Part shown: in pieces, positions 1 to 9,366 of the stretch
Position numbering within the stretch: the stretch's first letter is position 1
Layout: every line of letters begins with the position of its first letter
Assembly: GCA_963806145.1 (NCBI GenBank)
Contig: CAWDXD010000043.1
Coordinates: 1-64,000 of the forward strand
Origin: DASXKD01 sp963806145
GTDB taxonomy: Bacteria > Actinomycetota > Actinomycetes > Streptosporangiales > Streptosporangiaceae
Direction of reading: 5' to 3'
Length of the DNA: 64,000 bases
The notes under the pieces: model-generated
Told to the model about the DNA's origin: nothing
Databases searched by the model: none
Seen by the model: only the letters and a program-made list of their open reading frames with translations
Program-made: the position numbers and the translations under genes

Positions 1-1236
1 TGCTGGCCCACAGCGGCTGGCAGTTGGCCACCACGGCGAGGTCGCGGAACCTGGGCACGTCCTCGGGGTGGATCACCTGGATGTGCGCGATGTGGTGCCG
101 CCCTGGGTCGGCCCGTTCGCGTGACGGGCGGCGGCGATCGCGTCCAGCGTCTCGCGGACCGCCCGGTCCCCAATCGCGTGGATGTGCACCTGGAACCCGC
201 TTGTGTCGTGTCGATCGCCGTGACGGCCTCTTTCAATTCCTCGCGGGGTCGAAAAAGCTGGTCCCCCGGCCCTCGGTCTCGTGGCCGTGCCCGTCGAGGT
301 AGGGGCTGAGCATCGCGGCGGAGAAGTTCTCGCAGACGCCGTCTTGCATGATCTTCACACTGGTGGTGCGGAACCGGGGGCCGTCAGCGATGGACCGGCG
401 TTCTGTCAAAAAGTCGAGTTGGGAGGGGCCGACGGAACGCTGCCACCAGAGCGCACCGGTGACCCGGGCGGTCAGCAGGCCCCGCCGCTCGACCTCGCGG
501 AAGGCGTCGAAGCAGTCGGGCACCACCGCGTACTCGCCGACGATCGCCTCCTGCCAGGCGGTGATGCCGAGCGAATGCAGGTACCGCTGGCCCACCAGGA
601 TCCCGGCCACCTGCTCGTCCGGGGTGACCGCGGGGGCCACCCGCCGGATCAGGTTCCCATGACGCCCTCGTGCAGCGTGCCCTGCGGCTCGCCGGTCGCG
701 GTTCGCTCGATCCGGCCGTCCGGCGGGTCCGGGGTGGAGGCGTCGATTCCGGCCAGCGCGAGCGCCCGGGAGTTCACCCAGGCACCGTGGTGGTCCCGGT
801 TGGACAGGAACACCGGCCGGTCGGGGACCACCGCGTCGAGGTCGTCCTTGCCAGGCACGCCGCCGGGGAACACGTCCATCCCCCAGCCGCCGCCCCAGGC
901 GATCCACGCCGCGCCCGGGTTGCGGTCGGCGTCAGAGCAGATAGCCGCCAGGTAACCCTCGCGGGTGTGCACCCCGGTCAGGTCGCACTGGCTGCGTTCC
1001 AGCCCGCCGCCGGACGCGTGCACATGCGCGTCCTGGAACCCGGGCAGCAGCATCCGGCCGCGCAGGTTGACCACCTCGGTGCGCGGGCCCACGTGGGGCC
1101 GCATGCCCGCATCGGTGCCCACCGCCACGATCCGGCCATCCTTGACGGCCACGGCCTGCGTCCAGGACCGGGCCGCGTCCACCGTGTAGACGGCTCCCCC
1201 GGTCAGCACCAGGTCGGCCGGGCCCCCGGCAGCCAC
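1..1236 (-). CDS. Amidohydrolase family 3 protein (YtcJ-like), partial, frameshifted
   Basis: Metal-dependent hydrolase of the amidohydrolase_3 type; substrate unknown. The N-terminal part reads ADLVLTGGAVYTVDAA followed by the metal-site motif GFQDAHVH, typical of YtcJ-like proteins. GTG at 1236 overlaps the mttB stop by one base (TAGTG), so translation is probably coupled. The coding frame shifts near 650 and near 236, and the C-terminus lies beyond the left edge. Between the shifts the protein sequence looks well conserved, so the shifts are either sequencing errors or very recent lesions. Coupling to mttB suggests a role in handling a methylated amine or a product, but that is inference. 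Confidence 0.75.
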
Positions 1237-2694
1237 TAGTCGCCCAGTTCGGCGCGGCGGCGGGTGACGTAGTCCTCCAGTTCGGCACGGACCGCCTCGT
1301 CCAGCGGCGGCGGCTCGTACTCCGCCAGGGTCTTGTCGCGCAGATCGCCCGGCCCGCACCGTGGCGTCCTTGCCGCCCTGCTTCAGCCACCGCTCGTAGT
1401 TCGCCGTGGAGGACAGCAGCGGCCGGTAGAAGCAGGTGCGGAACCGCTCCATCGTGTGCGCGGCGCCGAGGAAGTGGCCGCCGTGGCCGACCTCCTCGTG
1501 CGCGCCGAACGCCAGCGACGCCTCGTCGATCTCCAGCGGGGTGAACTCCACCCGGAGCATCCGCAGCAGTTCGATATCGATGATGAACTTCTCGTAGCAG
1601 CTCACCAGGCCGCCCTCCAGCCACCCGGCCGCGTGCATGACGAAGTTGGTGCCCGCGAGGAACGTGGGCAGCAGCGTCATCAGTGCCTCGTAGGCGGCCT
1701 GCGCGTCGGGGGTCTGGCTGGAGTTCAGCCCGCCGCCGGTGCGGAACGGCAGCCCGTAGTGCCGGGCAAGCTGCCCGGTGCACAGCAGGCCGATGGCCGA
1801 CTCCGGGGTGCCGAAGCTGGGCGACCCGGACTGCATGTCGATGTTGGACAGGAACGAGCCGAAGATCACCGGGCAGCCGGGCCGGATGAGCTGCGCCAGC
1901 GCGATGCCGGTCAGCGCCTCGGCAAGCTGCTGCGCCAGCGCGGCCGGGATGGCCACCGGGGACATGGCGCCCATGAGCAGGAACGGGGTCAGCACCACCG
2001 GCTGGTTCGCCGCGCAGTACTAGAACTGGGCGTCCAGCATCCGGTCGTCCCAGCGCAGCGGCGAGTTGCAGTTGATCAGGCTGATCGTGGCCGGGGTGTG
2101 CTCGATGCTCCGCCGGCCCTTGTCCAGGCCGCCGAACAGGATCGAGGTCATGTTGATGGTGTCGACCGCGTTCGGCCCGGAGACCACGTTGCCCATGTAG
2201 ATCTTGTCGGTGACCGTCTGCAGGGCGTAGATCATGTCGAGGTGCCGGGAGTCCAGCGGGGCGTCGTTGGGCTCGCAGATCACCCCGCCCGCCGTGTCCA
2301 GTTCCGGGAACGACTGGGCGAGCATGGCCAGGCGGCGGAAGTCGTCCATCGTGGCGTCCCTGCGGACCTCGCCCTGGCGGACGAACGGCGACCCGTATAC
2401 CGCGCCGAACACCATGTCGTTGCCGCCGATGTGCACGGTGTTGGCCGGGTTGCGGGCCTGCACGTCGAACTCGCGCGGGGCCTTGGCGACCTGCTCGAGC
2501 ACGAAGTCCGGGTCGAACTTGACCACGTCGCCGTCCACCTGCTGGCCGGCCTTGCGGAACAGTTCGACGGCCTCCGGTTTGGCGAACTGGACGCCGATCT
2601 CGCTCACGATGCGGCGCCAGCCGCGCTCCAGCACCCCGACCGCGTCGGCGGAGAGGATCTCGTATCGCGGCATCGTGTTGCGGAACGTCGCCAC
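1236..2694 (-). CDS. mttB: MttB-family (trimethylamine/betaine-type) corrinoid methyltransferase, interrupted by TAG and a frameshift
   Basis: This family moves a methyl group from a methylated amine to a corrinoid protein; members without pyrrolysine include glycine betaine methyltransferase (MtgB). Family blocks are visible: TPFLLMGAMSPV, LAQLIRPGCPVIFGSFLSN and TPDAQAAYE, about 450-480 residues in all. Codon 225 (minus strand 2022-2020) is an in-frame TAG, with conserved sequence continuing in the same frame on both sides. From memory of the Methanosarcina protein, pyrrolysine sits in AGSOSDAKVPDDQAG; the equivalent stretch here is GGGLNSSQTPDAQA, with Leu at that position, so this TAG is not the canonical recoding site. 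A further single-base shift lies near 1350; the true tail ends RRRAELGD at 1236. GTG 2694 is the assumed start; the frame is open upstream to about 2787. Confidence 0.85.
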
Positions 2695-2809
2695 CTGCCT
2701 CTTCCGGGCTGACGCCCGGTACGGCCCTGAGGGCTCGGCCTTGCGGGCCTTGCTGGCCTCGGGGGCGGCCAGGCACAGCCTTGACCGGCCAAGACCCCGA
2801 TCGTAGGAT

Positions 2810-2861
2810 CACATAGTAGAACAGAGTTCCGCAACGTGGAAACCCTACACAGAACTATGTG
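2810..2861. promoter_or_regulatory. Divergent mttB/iclR promoter-operator with nested inverted repeats
   Basis: An outer inverted repeat, CACATAGT (2810-2817) and ACTATGTG (2854-2861), encloses an inner pair GTTCC (2826-2830) and GGAAAC (2838-2843). The inner pair resembles IclR-family operators. The outer arms contain possible -10 boxes for both directions: TACTAT on the minus strand (2818-2813) and AACTAT on the plus strand (2854-2859). Both -35 regions would then fall on the inner repeat. The layout fits control by the adjacent IclR protein; the promoter boxes are inferred. Confidence 0.5.
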
Positions 2862-2911
2862 GCCAAGCTTGGCGTGGGCCGGGCTGGCGCGGCAAACCAC
2901 AGGCAGGCGCG

Positions 2912-3763
2912 GTGACCAGTCCCAACGGAACCCAGGCGGTGGACCGTGCCGCGCGGCTGCTCACGGAGGTAGTGCACGCACCGGGGTCGGTCACGTTCAC
3001 CGAGCTGGCCGCGGCCACCGGGCTGGCCAAGAGCACCACGTCGCGGCTGCTGGCTTGCGCTCGAGGCGAAACGGGCTGGTCCGCCGCGACGACGCGGGCC
3101 GGTTCCGCCCCGGGGGAGATGTTCGTCAGGAGCGCCTGGTCCGGCGGTGCCGAGGCGGGGCTGACCGAGGTCGCCCAGCCCTACCTGGACCGGCTCGGCG
3201 AGGCCACCGGCGAGACCGTGAACCTCGGCGTCGGGCGCGACGGCATGGTCGAGCAGATCGCCCAGGTGGACAGCGTGTACCTGATCGGGGCCACCAACTG
3301 GCTGGGCCGGGCGGTGCCGCTGCACTGCAGGCGCGATCGGCAAGGTGCTGCTCGCCCATGGCGCGGCGAAGTTGCCGGGAGCGGCCGGCTGGAGCGGCGC
3401 ACCGACCACACCATCACCAGCCGGGCGGCGCTGGCGGCGGAGCTTACCGCCGTCCGCGATCGCGGCTACGCGGTCATCGACGGCGAACTGGAACCAGGGC
3501 TTGTGGCGGTGGCCGCCCCGGTCTACCGCGACGGCGGTGCCGTGGTCGCCGCGCTGTCGGTGTCGGGCCCTGGGACCCGGCTGACCCCGCCCCGGATCGC
3601 CGACGTGGCCGCCGCGTGCATGACTCAGGCCAGCGGCCTGTCCGCGGTCCTGGGCCACCGGCCGGACGGGCCCGCGCCGGGCCAGGATGGGCCCGCGCCG
3701 CGGCTGGCGCATGCAGCCCGAGCACCGCATGCAGCCCAAGCACGGAGAGAAGGTGCCGCGTGA
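2912..3763 (+). CDS. IclR-family transcriptional regulator, frameshifted
   Basis: Winged-helix repressor/activator with a C-terminal ligand domain, divergent from mttB and directly upstream of the corrinoid-protein gene, so the likely local regulator. The HTH part reads TFTELAAATGLAKSTTSRLL. The linker is garbled by three apparent single-base insertions near 3055-3110 (the intended text is close to ALERNGLVRRDDAGRFRPGEMFV), and a compensating pair lies near 3330-3380. The ligand domain ends with VAVAAPVYRDGGAVVAALSVSGP, typical of IclR. GTG 2912 starts the protein; the TGA overlaps the next GTG by four bases. Confidence 0.8.
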   Translation: MTSPNGTQAVDRAARLLTEVVHAPGSVTFTELAAATGLAKSTTSRLLACARGETGWSAATTRAGSAPGEMFVRSAWSGGAEAGLTEVAQPYLDRLGEATGETVNLGVGRDGMVEQIAQVDSVYLIGATNWLGRAVPLHCRRDRQGAARPWRGEVAGSGRLERRTDHTITSRAALAAELTAVRDRGYAVIDGELEPGLVAVAAPVYRDGGAVVAALSVSGPGTRLTPPRIADVAAACMTQASGLSAVLGHRPDGPAPGQDGPAPRLAHAARAPHAAQARREGAA

Positions 3764-4427
3764 CCCCCGACGAGCTTCTCAAGCAGTTGTACGACGACAC
3801 CCTGGTGGGCAACGGCCCCGCCGTGCTTGAGCTGACCAACACCGGGCTCGGGATGGGCCTGGGCCCGGAGAGGCTGCTCTACGACGCGCTGATCCCGGCG
3901 CTGGAGGAGGTCGGCGCCCGGTTCGAGCGCGGCGACTTCTTCGTGCCGGAGATGCTGATCGCGGGCAAGGCGATGGCCGGGGCGCTGGAGATCCTGCGGC
4001 CGCTGCTTGCCGAGACCGGCGCCGCCACGATCGGCAAGATCGTCATGGGCACGGTCAAGGGCGACGTGCACGACATCGGCAAGAACCTGGTGAACATCAT
4101 GTTCGAGGGCGCCGGGTTCGAGGTGATCGACCTGGGCGTGCAGGTGTCACCGGAGAAGTTCATCGACGCGGTGCGCGAGCACCAGCCCGACATCCTGGGC
4201 TTCTCCGCGTTCCTCACCACGACCATGCCGATGTTCAAGGCGAACATCAACGCGCTGGAGAAGTCCGGGCTGCGCGACCAGGTGATCGTCATGGTCGGCG
4301 GCGCGCCCGGTCACCCAGGAGTACGCCGACGTGGTGGGCGCCGACGGGTACGCACTCGGACGCCTCGGCGGCGGTGGTCCGCGCCAAGGAACTGATCCAG
4401 CGGCGCCGCGCCGCGCTGCCCGCGTAG
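3760..4427 (+). CDS. Corrinoid (B12-binding) methyl carrier protein, MttC/MtgC-like
   Basis: Carries the methyl group between the MttB-type methyltransferase and the tetrahydrofolate methyltransferase. It has an N-terminal helical cap (about residues 5-85) and a Rossmann B12 domain with the lower-ligand motif DVHDIGKN (Asp102, His104, Gly107). About 222 residues, normal for the family. GTG 3760 follows a GGAGAGAAGG ribosome site and overlaps the iclR stop. An extra C near 4305 shifts the last 40 codons; restoring the frame gives a tail ending in QRRRAALPA before TAG 4425-4427. Confidence 0.88.
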
Positions 4428-4436
4428 GCGGCGGGC

Positions 4437-5341
4437 GTGGACACCGTCCTCTCCTCGGCGGCCGGGCAGGCCGTGATCGGCCCCGGCCAGCCGTTCTGCA
4501 TCATCGGCGAGCGGATCAACCCGACCGGGCGCAAGGCGTTCCAGGAGGAACTGCGGGCCGGTGACCTGTCCCGGGTGGAGACCGACGTGGCCCAGCAGGT
4601 CGCCGGCGGCGCCATGGTGCTCGACGTGAACATGGGCGCGCCCACTGGCCGACGAGGCGGAACTCATGACCCGCGCGGTCCGGCTCATCCAGGGCCTGAC
4701 CGACCTGCCGCTGGTCATCGACTCCTCGATCATCGAGGTCGCTGGACGCGGGCCTGGCCGCCTACGAGGGCAAGGCGCTGGTCAACTCGGTCACCGCCGA
4801 GGACGACCGGCTGGAGGCGATCCTGCCGCTGGTGAAGAAGTACGGCGCCGCGGTCATCGGCCTGCCCAACGACGAGGAGGAGATCCCCGAGGAGCCGGCC
4901 CGCCGGGTGGAACTGGCCCGCAAGCTCATCGACGTGGCCACCGGCAAGTACGGGATCGCCATCGAGGACATCGTGATCGACCCGCTGGCCATGCCGGTCG
5001 GTGCCGACACCGGGCACGGGATCCGGACGCTGGAAACGATTGCACTGCTGCGGGATGAATTCGGCGTGAACATGACGCTGGGCGCCTCCAACGTGTCGTT
5101 CGGCATGCCGGACCGGCACGCGATCGGGGCCGCGTTCCTGCCGGTGGCCATCTCGCACGGCCTGACCAGCGCCATCATGGACGCCCGGTCGCCGCAGATC
5201 GTCCGCGCGGTCAAGGCCGCCGACCTGCTGCTCGACCGCGACCCCTGGGGCGCGTCCTGGATCGCCGCGCACCGGGCCCAGCAGGCCGCCGCGCCAGGCG
5301 CCGCCGCCGACGCCGCCGCGGCCGCCCAGCCGTCACCATGA
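4437..5341 (+). CDS. Methyltetrahydrofolate:corrinoid methyltransferase (MtgA/AcsE-like)
   Basis: Pterin-binding TIM-barrel enzyme that moves the methyl group from the corrinoid protein to tetrahydrofolate. It begins IIGERINPTGRKAF and contains VLDVNMGAP, LPLVIDSS, GLPNDEEEIPE, DIVIDPLAMPVG and GASNVSFGMPDRH, all typical of the family. Two single-base insertions are apparent: CCCACTGG near 4645 (A extra) and GAGGTCGCTGG near 4741 (T extra). The C-terminal 20 residues are Ala-rich. The gene starts with GTG nine bases after the corrinoid-protein stop, and its TGA overlaps the RACo ATG, so these genes form one coupled operon. Confidence 0.87.
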
Positions 5342-7211
5342 CCAGCACCGTGGACCTGGAGACCGAGGCCACCGGGCCGGTCCGGGTGGATCTGTCTTCG
5401 AGCCCGGTGCCCGGCGGGTGCGGGTGCCGCACGGGGTGACCCTGTTCGACGCCGCGAGCTGGAACGGGATCGCGATCGACTCCACCTGCGGCGGCCACGG
5501 CACCTGCAAGAAGTGCAAGGTCCAGGTGCTGGACGACGGCGCGGGGACGCCGTCCGCGCTGGACATCCGCGCGTTCACCCCGGACGAACTGCGGCAGGGG
5601 TGGCGGCTGGCCTGCCGGGCCCAGGCGCTGACCGATACCCGGGTGGACGTGCCGCCGCTCGTCACCAGGCCCAAGGCCGCCACGGTCGGCGTCGGCCGGC
5701 AGGTGATCCTGCGCCCCGCGGTGCAAAAGCGCTACCTGGAACTGGCCGAGCCGTCGCTGAGCGACCAGGTGACCGACGCCGAGCGGGTGCTCGCGGCGCT
5801 CGACGACCTGGAACCGCGGATCGACCTCGACGTGCTGCGCACGCTCGGCCGGGTGCTGCGCGCCGCCGACTACAAGGTCACCGCGGTGGTCGTGGACGAC
5901 GTGCTGATCGGCGTGGAACCCGGCGACACCTCGGGCCGCCGGTTCGGCATCGCGTTCGACCTCGGCACCACGACGGTGGTCGCGACGCTGCTCGACCTGT
6001 CCACCGGGACCCCGGCCGCGGTGGCGTCCGTGCTCAACGCGCAGCAGCCGTTCGGCGCGGACGTGATCAGCCGGATCAGCGCGACCATGCTGGACCCGGC
6101 GGCGCTCGACCGGCTGCGCTCCCTGGCTCAGGAGACCCTGGCGGGGCTGGCCGCCGAGGTGTGCGCGCAGGGCGGCGCGGACCCGGCCGAGGTGTACGAG
6201 GTGGCGCTGGCCGGCAACGCGACCATGACCCACCTGGTGCTGGGCATCGACCCCGAGCCGCTCGGCATGGCCCCGTTCATCATGGCCACCCGGCTGTTCC
6301 CCGAGGTGCTCGCCGCCGACCTCGGCATCGCGGTGCACCCGCGGGCCCGCGCCGTGGTGTTCCCCGCGTTCGGCGCGTACGTGGGCGGCGACATCACCGC
6401 CGGGCTGCTCGCGTCGGGCATGGACCGCGACGCCCGGATCCGGCTGTTCGTGGACATCGGCACCAACTGCGAGATCGTGCTCGGCAACCGGGAATGGCTG
6501 CTGGCCACGGCGGCGCCGGCCGGGCCCGCGTTCGAGGGCGCGGCGATCCGGTGCGGGATGCGCGCCGCCGACGGGGCCATCGAGGTGGTCACGATGACCC
6601 CCGACGCCTGCGAGCTGACGGTCATCGGCGACGCCGAGCCCGCCGGGCTGTGCGGCTCCGGGCTTGTCGACGCGGTGACCGGGCTGGTCAAGCTGGGCCT
6701 GCTCGATCCGTCCGGCCGGTTCGTGCCCGAGGAGCAGGCCGCCTCGCTGGCGCCGGGGCTGGCCGGGCGGCTGACCCGGCTCGGCGAGGAACGGGTGTTC
6801 GTGCTGCACTGGCTCGGCGCACCGGGCGACGTGGCGCATTCGATCTACCTGTCCCAGCGGGACGTGCGGGAACTCCAGTTCGCCAAGGCGGCGATCGCCA
6901 CCGGCTGGCGCATCCTGCTGGAGGAGGCGGGCCTGAAGCCCGGCGACATCCAGCAGGTGCTGCTCGCGGGCTCGTTCGGCAGCTACCTGTCCCCGGCCAA
7001 CGCGATCCGGCTCGGCCTGGTCCCGGAGATCGGGGTACTGCGCGTGGTGAGCGCCGGGAACGTGGCCGGCGAGGGGGCGAAGATGGCGCTGCTTTCGCTG
7101 CGCGAACGGGCCGCCGGGCTGGCGCTGCTGGAGGAGGTGAGGTATGTCGAGCTGTCCGACCGCGCCGACTTCAACGACCGTTTCGTCGCGCAGTTGCCGT
7201 TCCCCGGCTGA
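5338..7211 (+). CDS. RACo-type corrinoid activation protein: 2Fe-2S ferredoxin plus ASKHA ATPase (DUF4445)
   Basis: Reductive activator that returns inactive Co(II) corrinoid to Co(I) using ATP. The N-terminal ferredoxin shows Cys residues in DSTCGGHGTCKKCK, with a fourth in RLACRA. The ASKHA part has the phosphate loop FDLGTTTVVATLLDLSTG, LFVDIGTNCEIVLGN and AGSFGSYLSPANA. About 620 residues. ATG 5338 overlaps the preceding TGA; a missing base near 5390 breaks the first 20 codons, and the frame is clean from 5393 to the stop. Its presence strongly supports a working corrinoid methyl-transfer chain. Confidence 0.9.
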
Positions 7212-7789
7212 CTCGCCCGCCTCCCCGGTCGCCGGTCATCGCCTGCGGTGCCCTCGGCGGGCACCTGCGGGAGATCATTGCCCGCCGCGGCTGGCGGGCC
7301 GAGCTGCACTGCCTGCCCGCCCTGCTGCACAACCGCCCGAAAAAGATCACTATTGAGGCCGAACGATTGGCCCTCCAGGCCCTGGCCCGCGGGCAGCGGG
7401 TCGCCGTGGCCTACGCCGACTGCGGCACGTACGGCGCGCTGGACGAGGTGTGCGCGCGGCTGGGGCTACGGCGGCTGCCGGGGCTGCACTGTTACGACGT
7501 GCTGGCCGGTCCCGAGCGGATGCGGGCGGTGTTCGAGGCCGAGCCCGGCACGTATGTGCTCACCGACTTCCTGGTCCGGAGCTTCGACAGGACGGTGCTC
7601 GCGGAACTGGGCCTGGACCGGCACCCGGAGCTGTGGCCGGACTACTTCGGGCACTACCGCCGTCTGGTCTGGCTGGCCCAGGAGCAGGAGCCGGGGCTGG
7701 CGGCGGAAGCGGAGCGGGTCGCCGCCAGGTTCGGCCTGCCGCTCACCGTCGTGCCGACCGGGACCAGCAGGCTGGAACGGGAACTGTGA
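7208..7789 (+). CDS. DUF1638 protein
   Basis: Protein of unknown biochemistry whose genes commonly sit beside MttB-type corrinoid clusters. Conserved pieces are VIACGALGGHL, HCLPALLHNRP, VAYADCGTYGAL and LHCYDVLAG, with several Cys and His that could bind a metal or cofactor. About 190 residues. No ATG or GTG lies in frame near the expected N-terminus: the frame is open from CTG 7208, which overlaps the RACo stop (CTGA), so either CTG is used or a base is missing. It may assist corrinoid handling; that is inference from context only. Confidence 0.75.
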   Translation: MTRPPPRSPVIACGALGGHLREIIARRGWRAELHCLPALLHNRPKKITIEAERLALQALARGQRVAVAYADCGTYGALDEVCARLGLRRLPGLHCYDVLAGPERMRAVFEAEPGTYVLTDFLVRSFDRTVLAELGLDRHPELWPDYFGHYRRLVWLAQEQEPGLAAEAERVAARFGLPLTVVPTGTSRLEREL

Positions 7790-8012
7790 GACTGATCGCC
7801 GGGGACGGTATGTGGTCGGCGGCGCCAACGCCACAAAAGAATGTGGTGGAGTGCCAACGACCACAAACGGCGCGGGGCAGCGGGGCGGCTGGCGGGAGCG
7901 ACCGTGATGCGGGGCGGGCCAGGCGCGGGTCGCCGGGGGCCGGGCGCCGGGAGCGGCCGATCCGTGGCTGGCCAGGCGCATCGGCCGGGGCCGGCCGGTG
8001 CCGGGGGAGGCC
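7790..8012. other. Intergenic stretch without a recognisable gene
   Basis: Gly/Arg-rich translations in all frames and no family match. It contains two imperfect copies of GCCAACGCCACAAAA / GCCAACGACCACAAA near 7828-7876 and a short CCACA-TGTGG inverted repeat. I see no terminator with a T run. Confidence 0.4.
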
Positions 8013-8895
8013 GTGATCCGGGGCGGGCCGTTGCGGCGGCGGGCTGGCCGCTACGGCGCCGCTGCTCGAGCACCCGCGGTATGAGGTGTTCCCGGCCGGC
8101 AGCGTGGCGGACGCCGTGGCGCAGTGGGTCCCGGCCGGCATGACGGTGACCGTGACCGCCTCCCCCACCAAGGGCCTGGACGCCACGCTTGGACCTGACC
8201 GAGAAGCTGGCAGGGCTCGGCTACCAGGTGGTCCCGCACCTGTCCGCCCGGCTGGTGCGCGACGACGCGCACCTGGCCGACATCGCCGCCCGGCTGATCG
8301 CGTGCGGGGTGGACGACGTTTTCATCCCGGCCGGCGACGCCGATCCCCCGGCGGGCCGTTTCGACAGCGCTTTGTCATTGCTTGAGCGGCTGGCCGAAAT
8401 GGGCAACCCTTTTCCGCGGACCGGGATCACCGGGTACCCGGAGTCGCATCCGAGGATCGACGACGACATCACGATCCAGGCCATGTGGGACAAGCGGCGG
8501 CTCGCCTCCTACATCGTGAGCAACCTGTGCTTCGACCCGGCCACGGTGCGCCGCTGGATCCGCCGGGTCCGCGCCCGCGGCGTCACCCTGCCGATGTACG
8601 TGGGGCTGGCCGGGCCGGTGGAGCGGACCCGGCTGCTGCGGATGGCGGCCAAGGCCGGGGCCAGCGAGTCCGCCCGGTTCCTCGCCGGGCACGTGGAGTG
8701 GTTCCTGCGGTTCGGCACGCCCGGCGGCTACCGGCCGGAGCGCCTGCTCGCCAGGCTGGGCCCGGCCGTCACCGCGCCGGCCGCCGGGGTCGCGGGGCTG
8801 CACCTTTTCACGTTCAACCAGGTCCAGCAGACCGAACAGTGGCGCAAGGAACTCCTCGCCCGCATCGGCGAAACCCTGCGCCCGCGCACCCATGA
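8013..8895 (+). CDS. MetF-like 5,10-methylenetetrahydrofolate reductase, frameshifted
   Basis: Expected to interconvert methyl-THF and methylene-THF, here probably oxidising the methyl-THF made by the corrinoid system. Typical pieces are MTVTVTASPTKGLDATLDLTEKL, HLSARLVRD, FIPAGDADPPAGRF, ITGYPESHPRI, YIVSNLCFDP and LHLFTFNQVQQTEQWRKELL, the last near the family's usual end. GTG 8013 has a good GGGGGAGG site but is out of frame with the body, implying an indel near 8045; a second extra base lies at about 8190 (ACGCTTGGAC). Without a further shift the frame would run on to 9232 through low-complexity sequence; TGA 8893-8895 in a neighbouring frame is the more plausible end. Confidence 0.75.
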
Positions 8896-9095
8896 CCACC
8901 CAAGACCCGTCCCAGCCCCCTATCGGTGGCACCCTGGCCCCGAACCCGGCTACCCCGCTGCCGTACCGGGCGTCGATGGCGACCGTGCGCCCCGCGCACC
9001 AGCGACCGGCCAGCATCCCGTGCTCGCCACCTCCCCCATCCGTCGGCACGGGCGTGACCTGGGCGGCTATCCCCGCGACCCAGCCATCAGGCTGG

Positions 9096-9145
9096 CAGGA
9101 GGTGACCCTGGCGCGGAGTTCTGTCCGCGCCAGGGTCACCTCCTG
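9096..9145. terminator. Perfect 22-bp stem-loop
   Basis: The arms 9096-9117 and 9124-9145 are exact reverse complements around a 6-base loop (GTTCTG). The stem contains GGTGACCCTGGCGCGGA. It lies downstream of the metF-like gene and upstream of the STAND gene. No T tract follows, so a factor-independent terminator of the long-stem actinobacterial type or a small palindromic element are both possible. Confidence 0.65.
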
Positions 9146-9217
9146 GCGGCCTCTCCCCCGCCAGGCTGCTCCCCGCCTTCGAAGCAACCCCAATACCGCT
9201 ACGTATCAGCAACCTCA

Positions 9218-9318
9218 AATTACTTGTTGTAATTGCGCGAAATACAATCGCTTGCACTGTCCCGGGCCCGGAGTCCGGTTTCTGTTTTCGTTCCGTGATC
9301 TGAAATCGGCGTGTATAA
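9218..9318 (+). promoter_or_regulatory. AT-richer upstream region of the STAND-TPR gene
   Basis: This stretch is clearly less GC-rich than its surroundings. It holds an inverted repeat AATTAC (9218-9223) and GTAATT (9229-9234) and a possible -10 TATAAC at 9313-9318 about 18 bases after TTCCGT. A promoter here would give a leader of roughly 40 bases before ATG 9367. Confidence 0.35.
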
Positions 9319-9366
9319 CCGGCGTGAGGTTTGGTTGACATCACCCGGGAAGCCCCGGCGGAACGC

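Noticed and set aside
2020..2022. Pyrrolysine codon in mttB
   Set aside because: The TAG does not align with the known pyrrolysine position, which is Leu here, and no pyl genes are visible.
5211..6839. Long minus-strand open frame of 542 codons opposite RACo
   Set aside because: A GC-driven shadow frame; its His/Gly/Arg-rich product matches nothing, while the plus strand encodes a clear RACo.
8896..9232. Extra C-terminal 110 residues of the MetF-like protein
   Set aside because: Pro/Arg-rich, crosses the 22-bp hairpin and exceeds the family's usual length; more likely the result of an indel near 8890.
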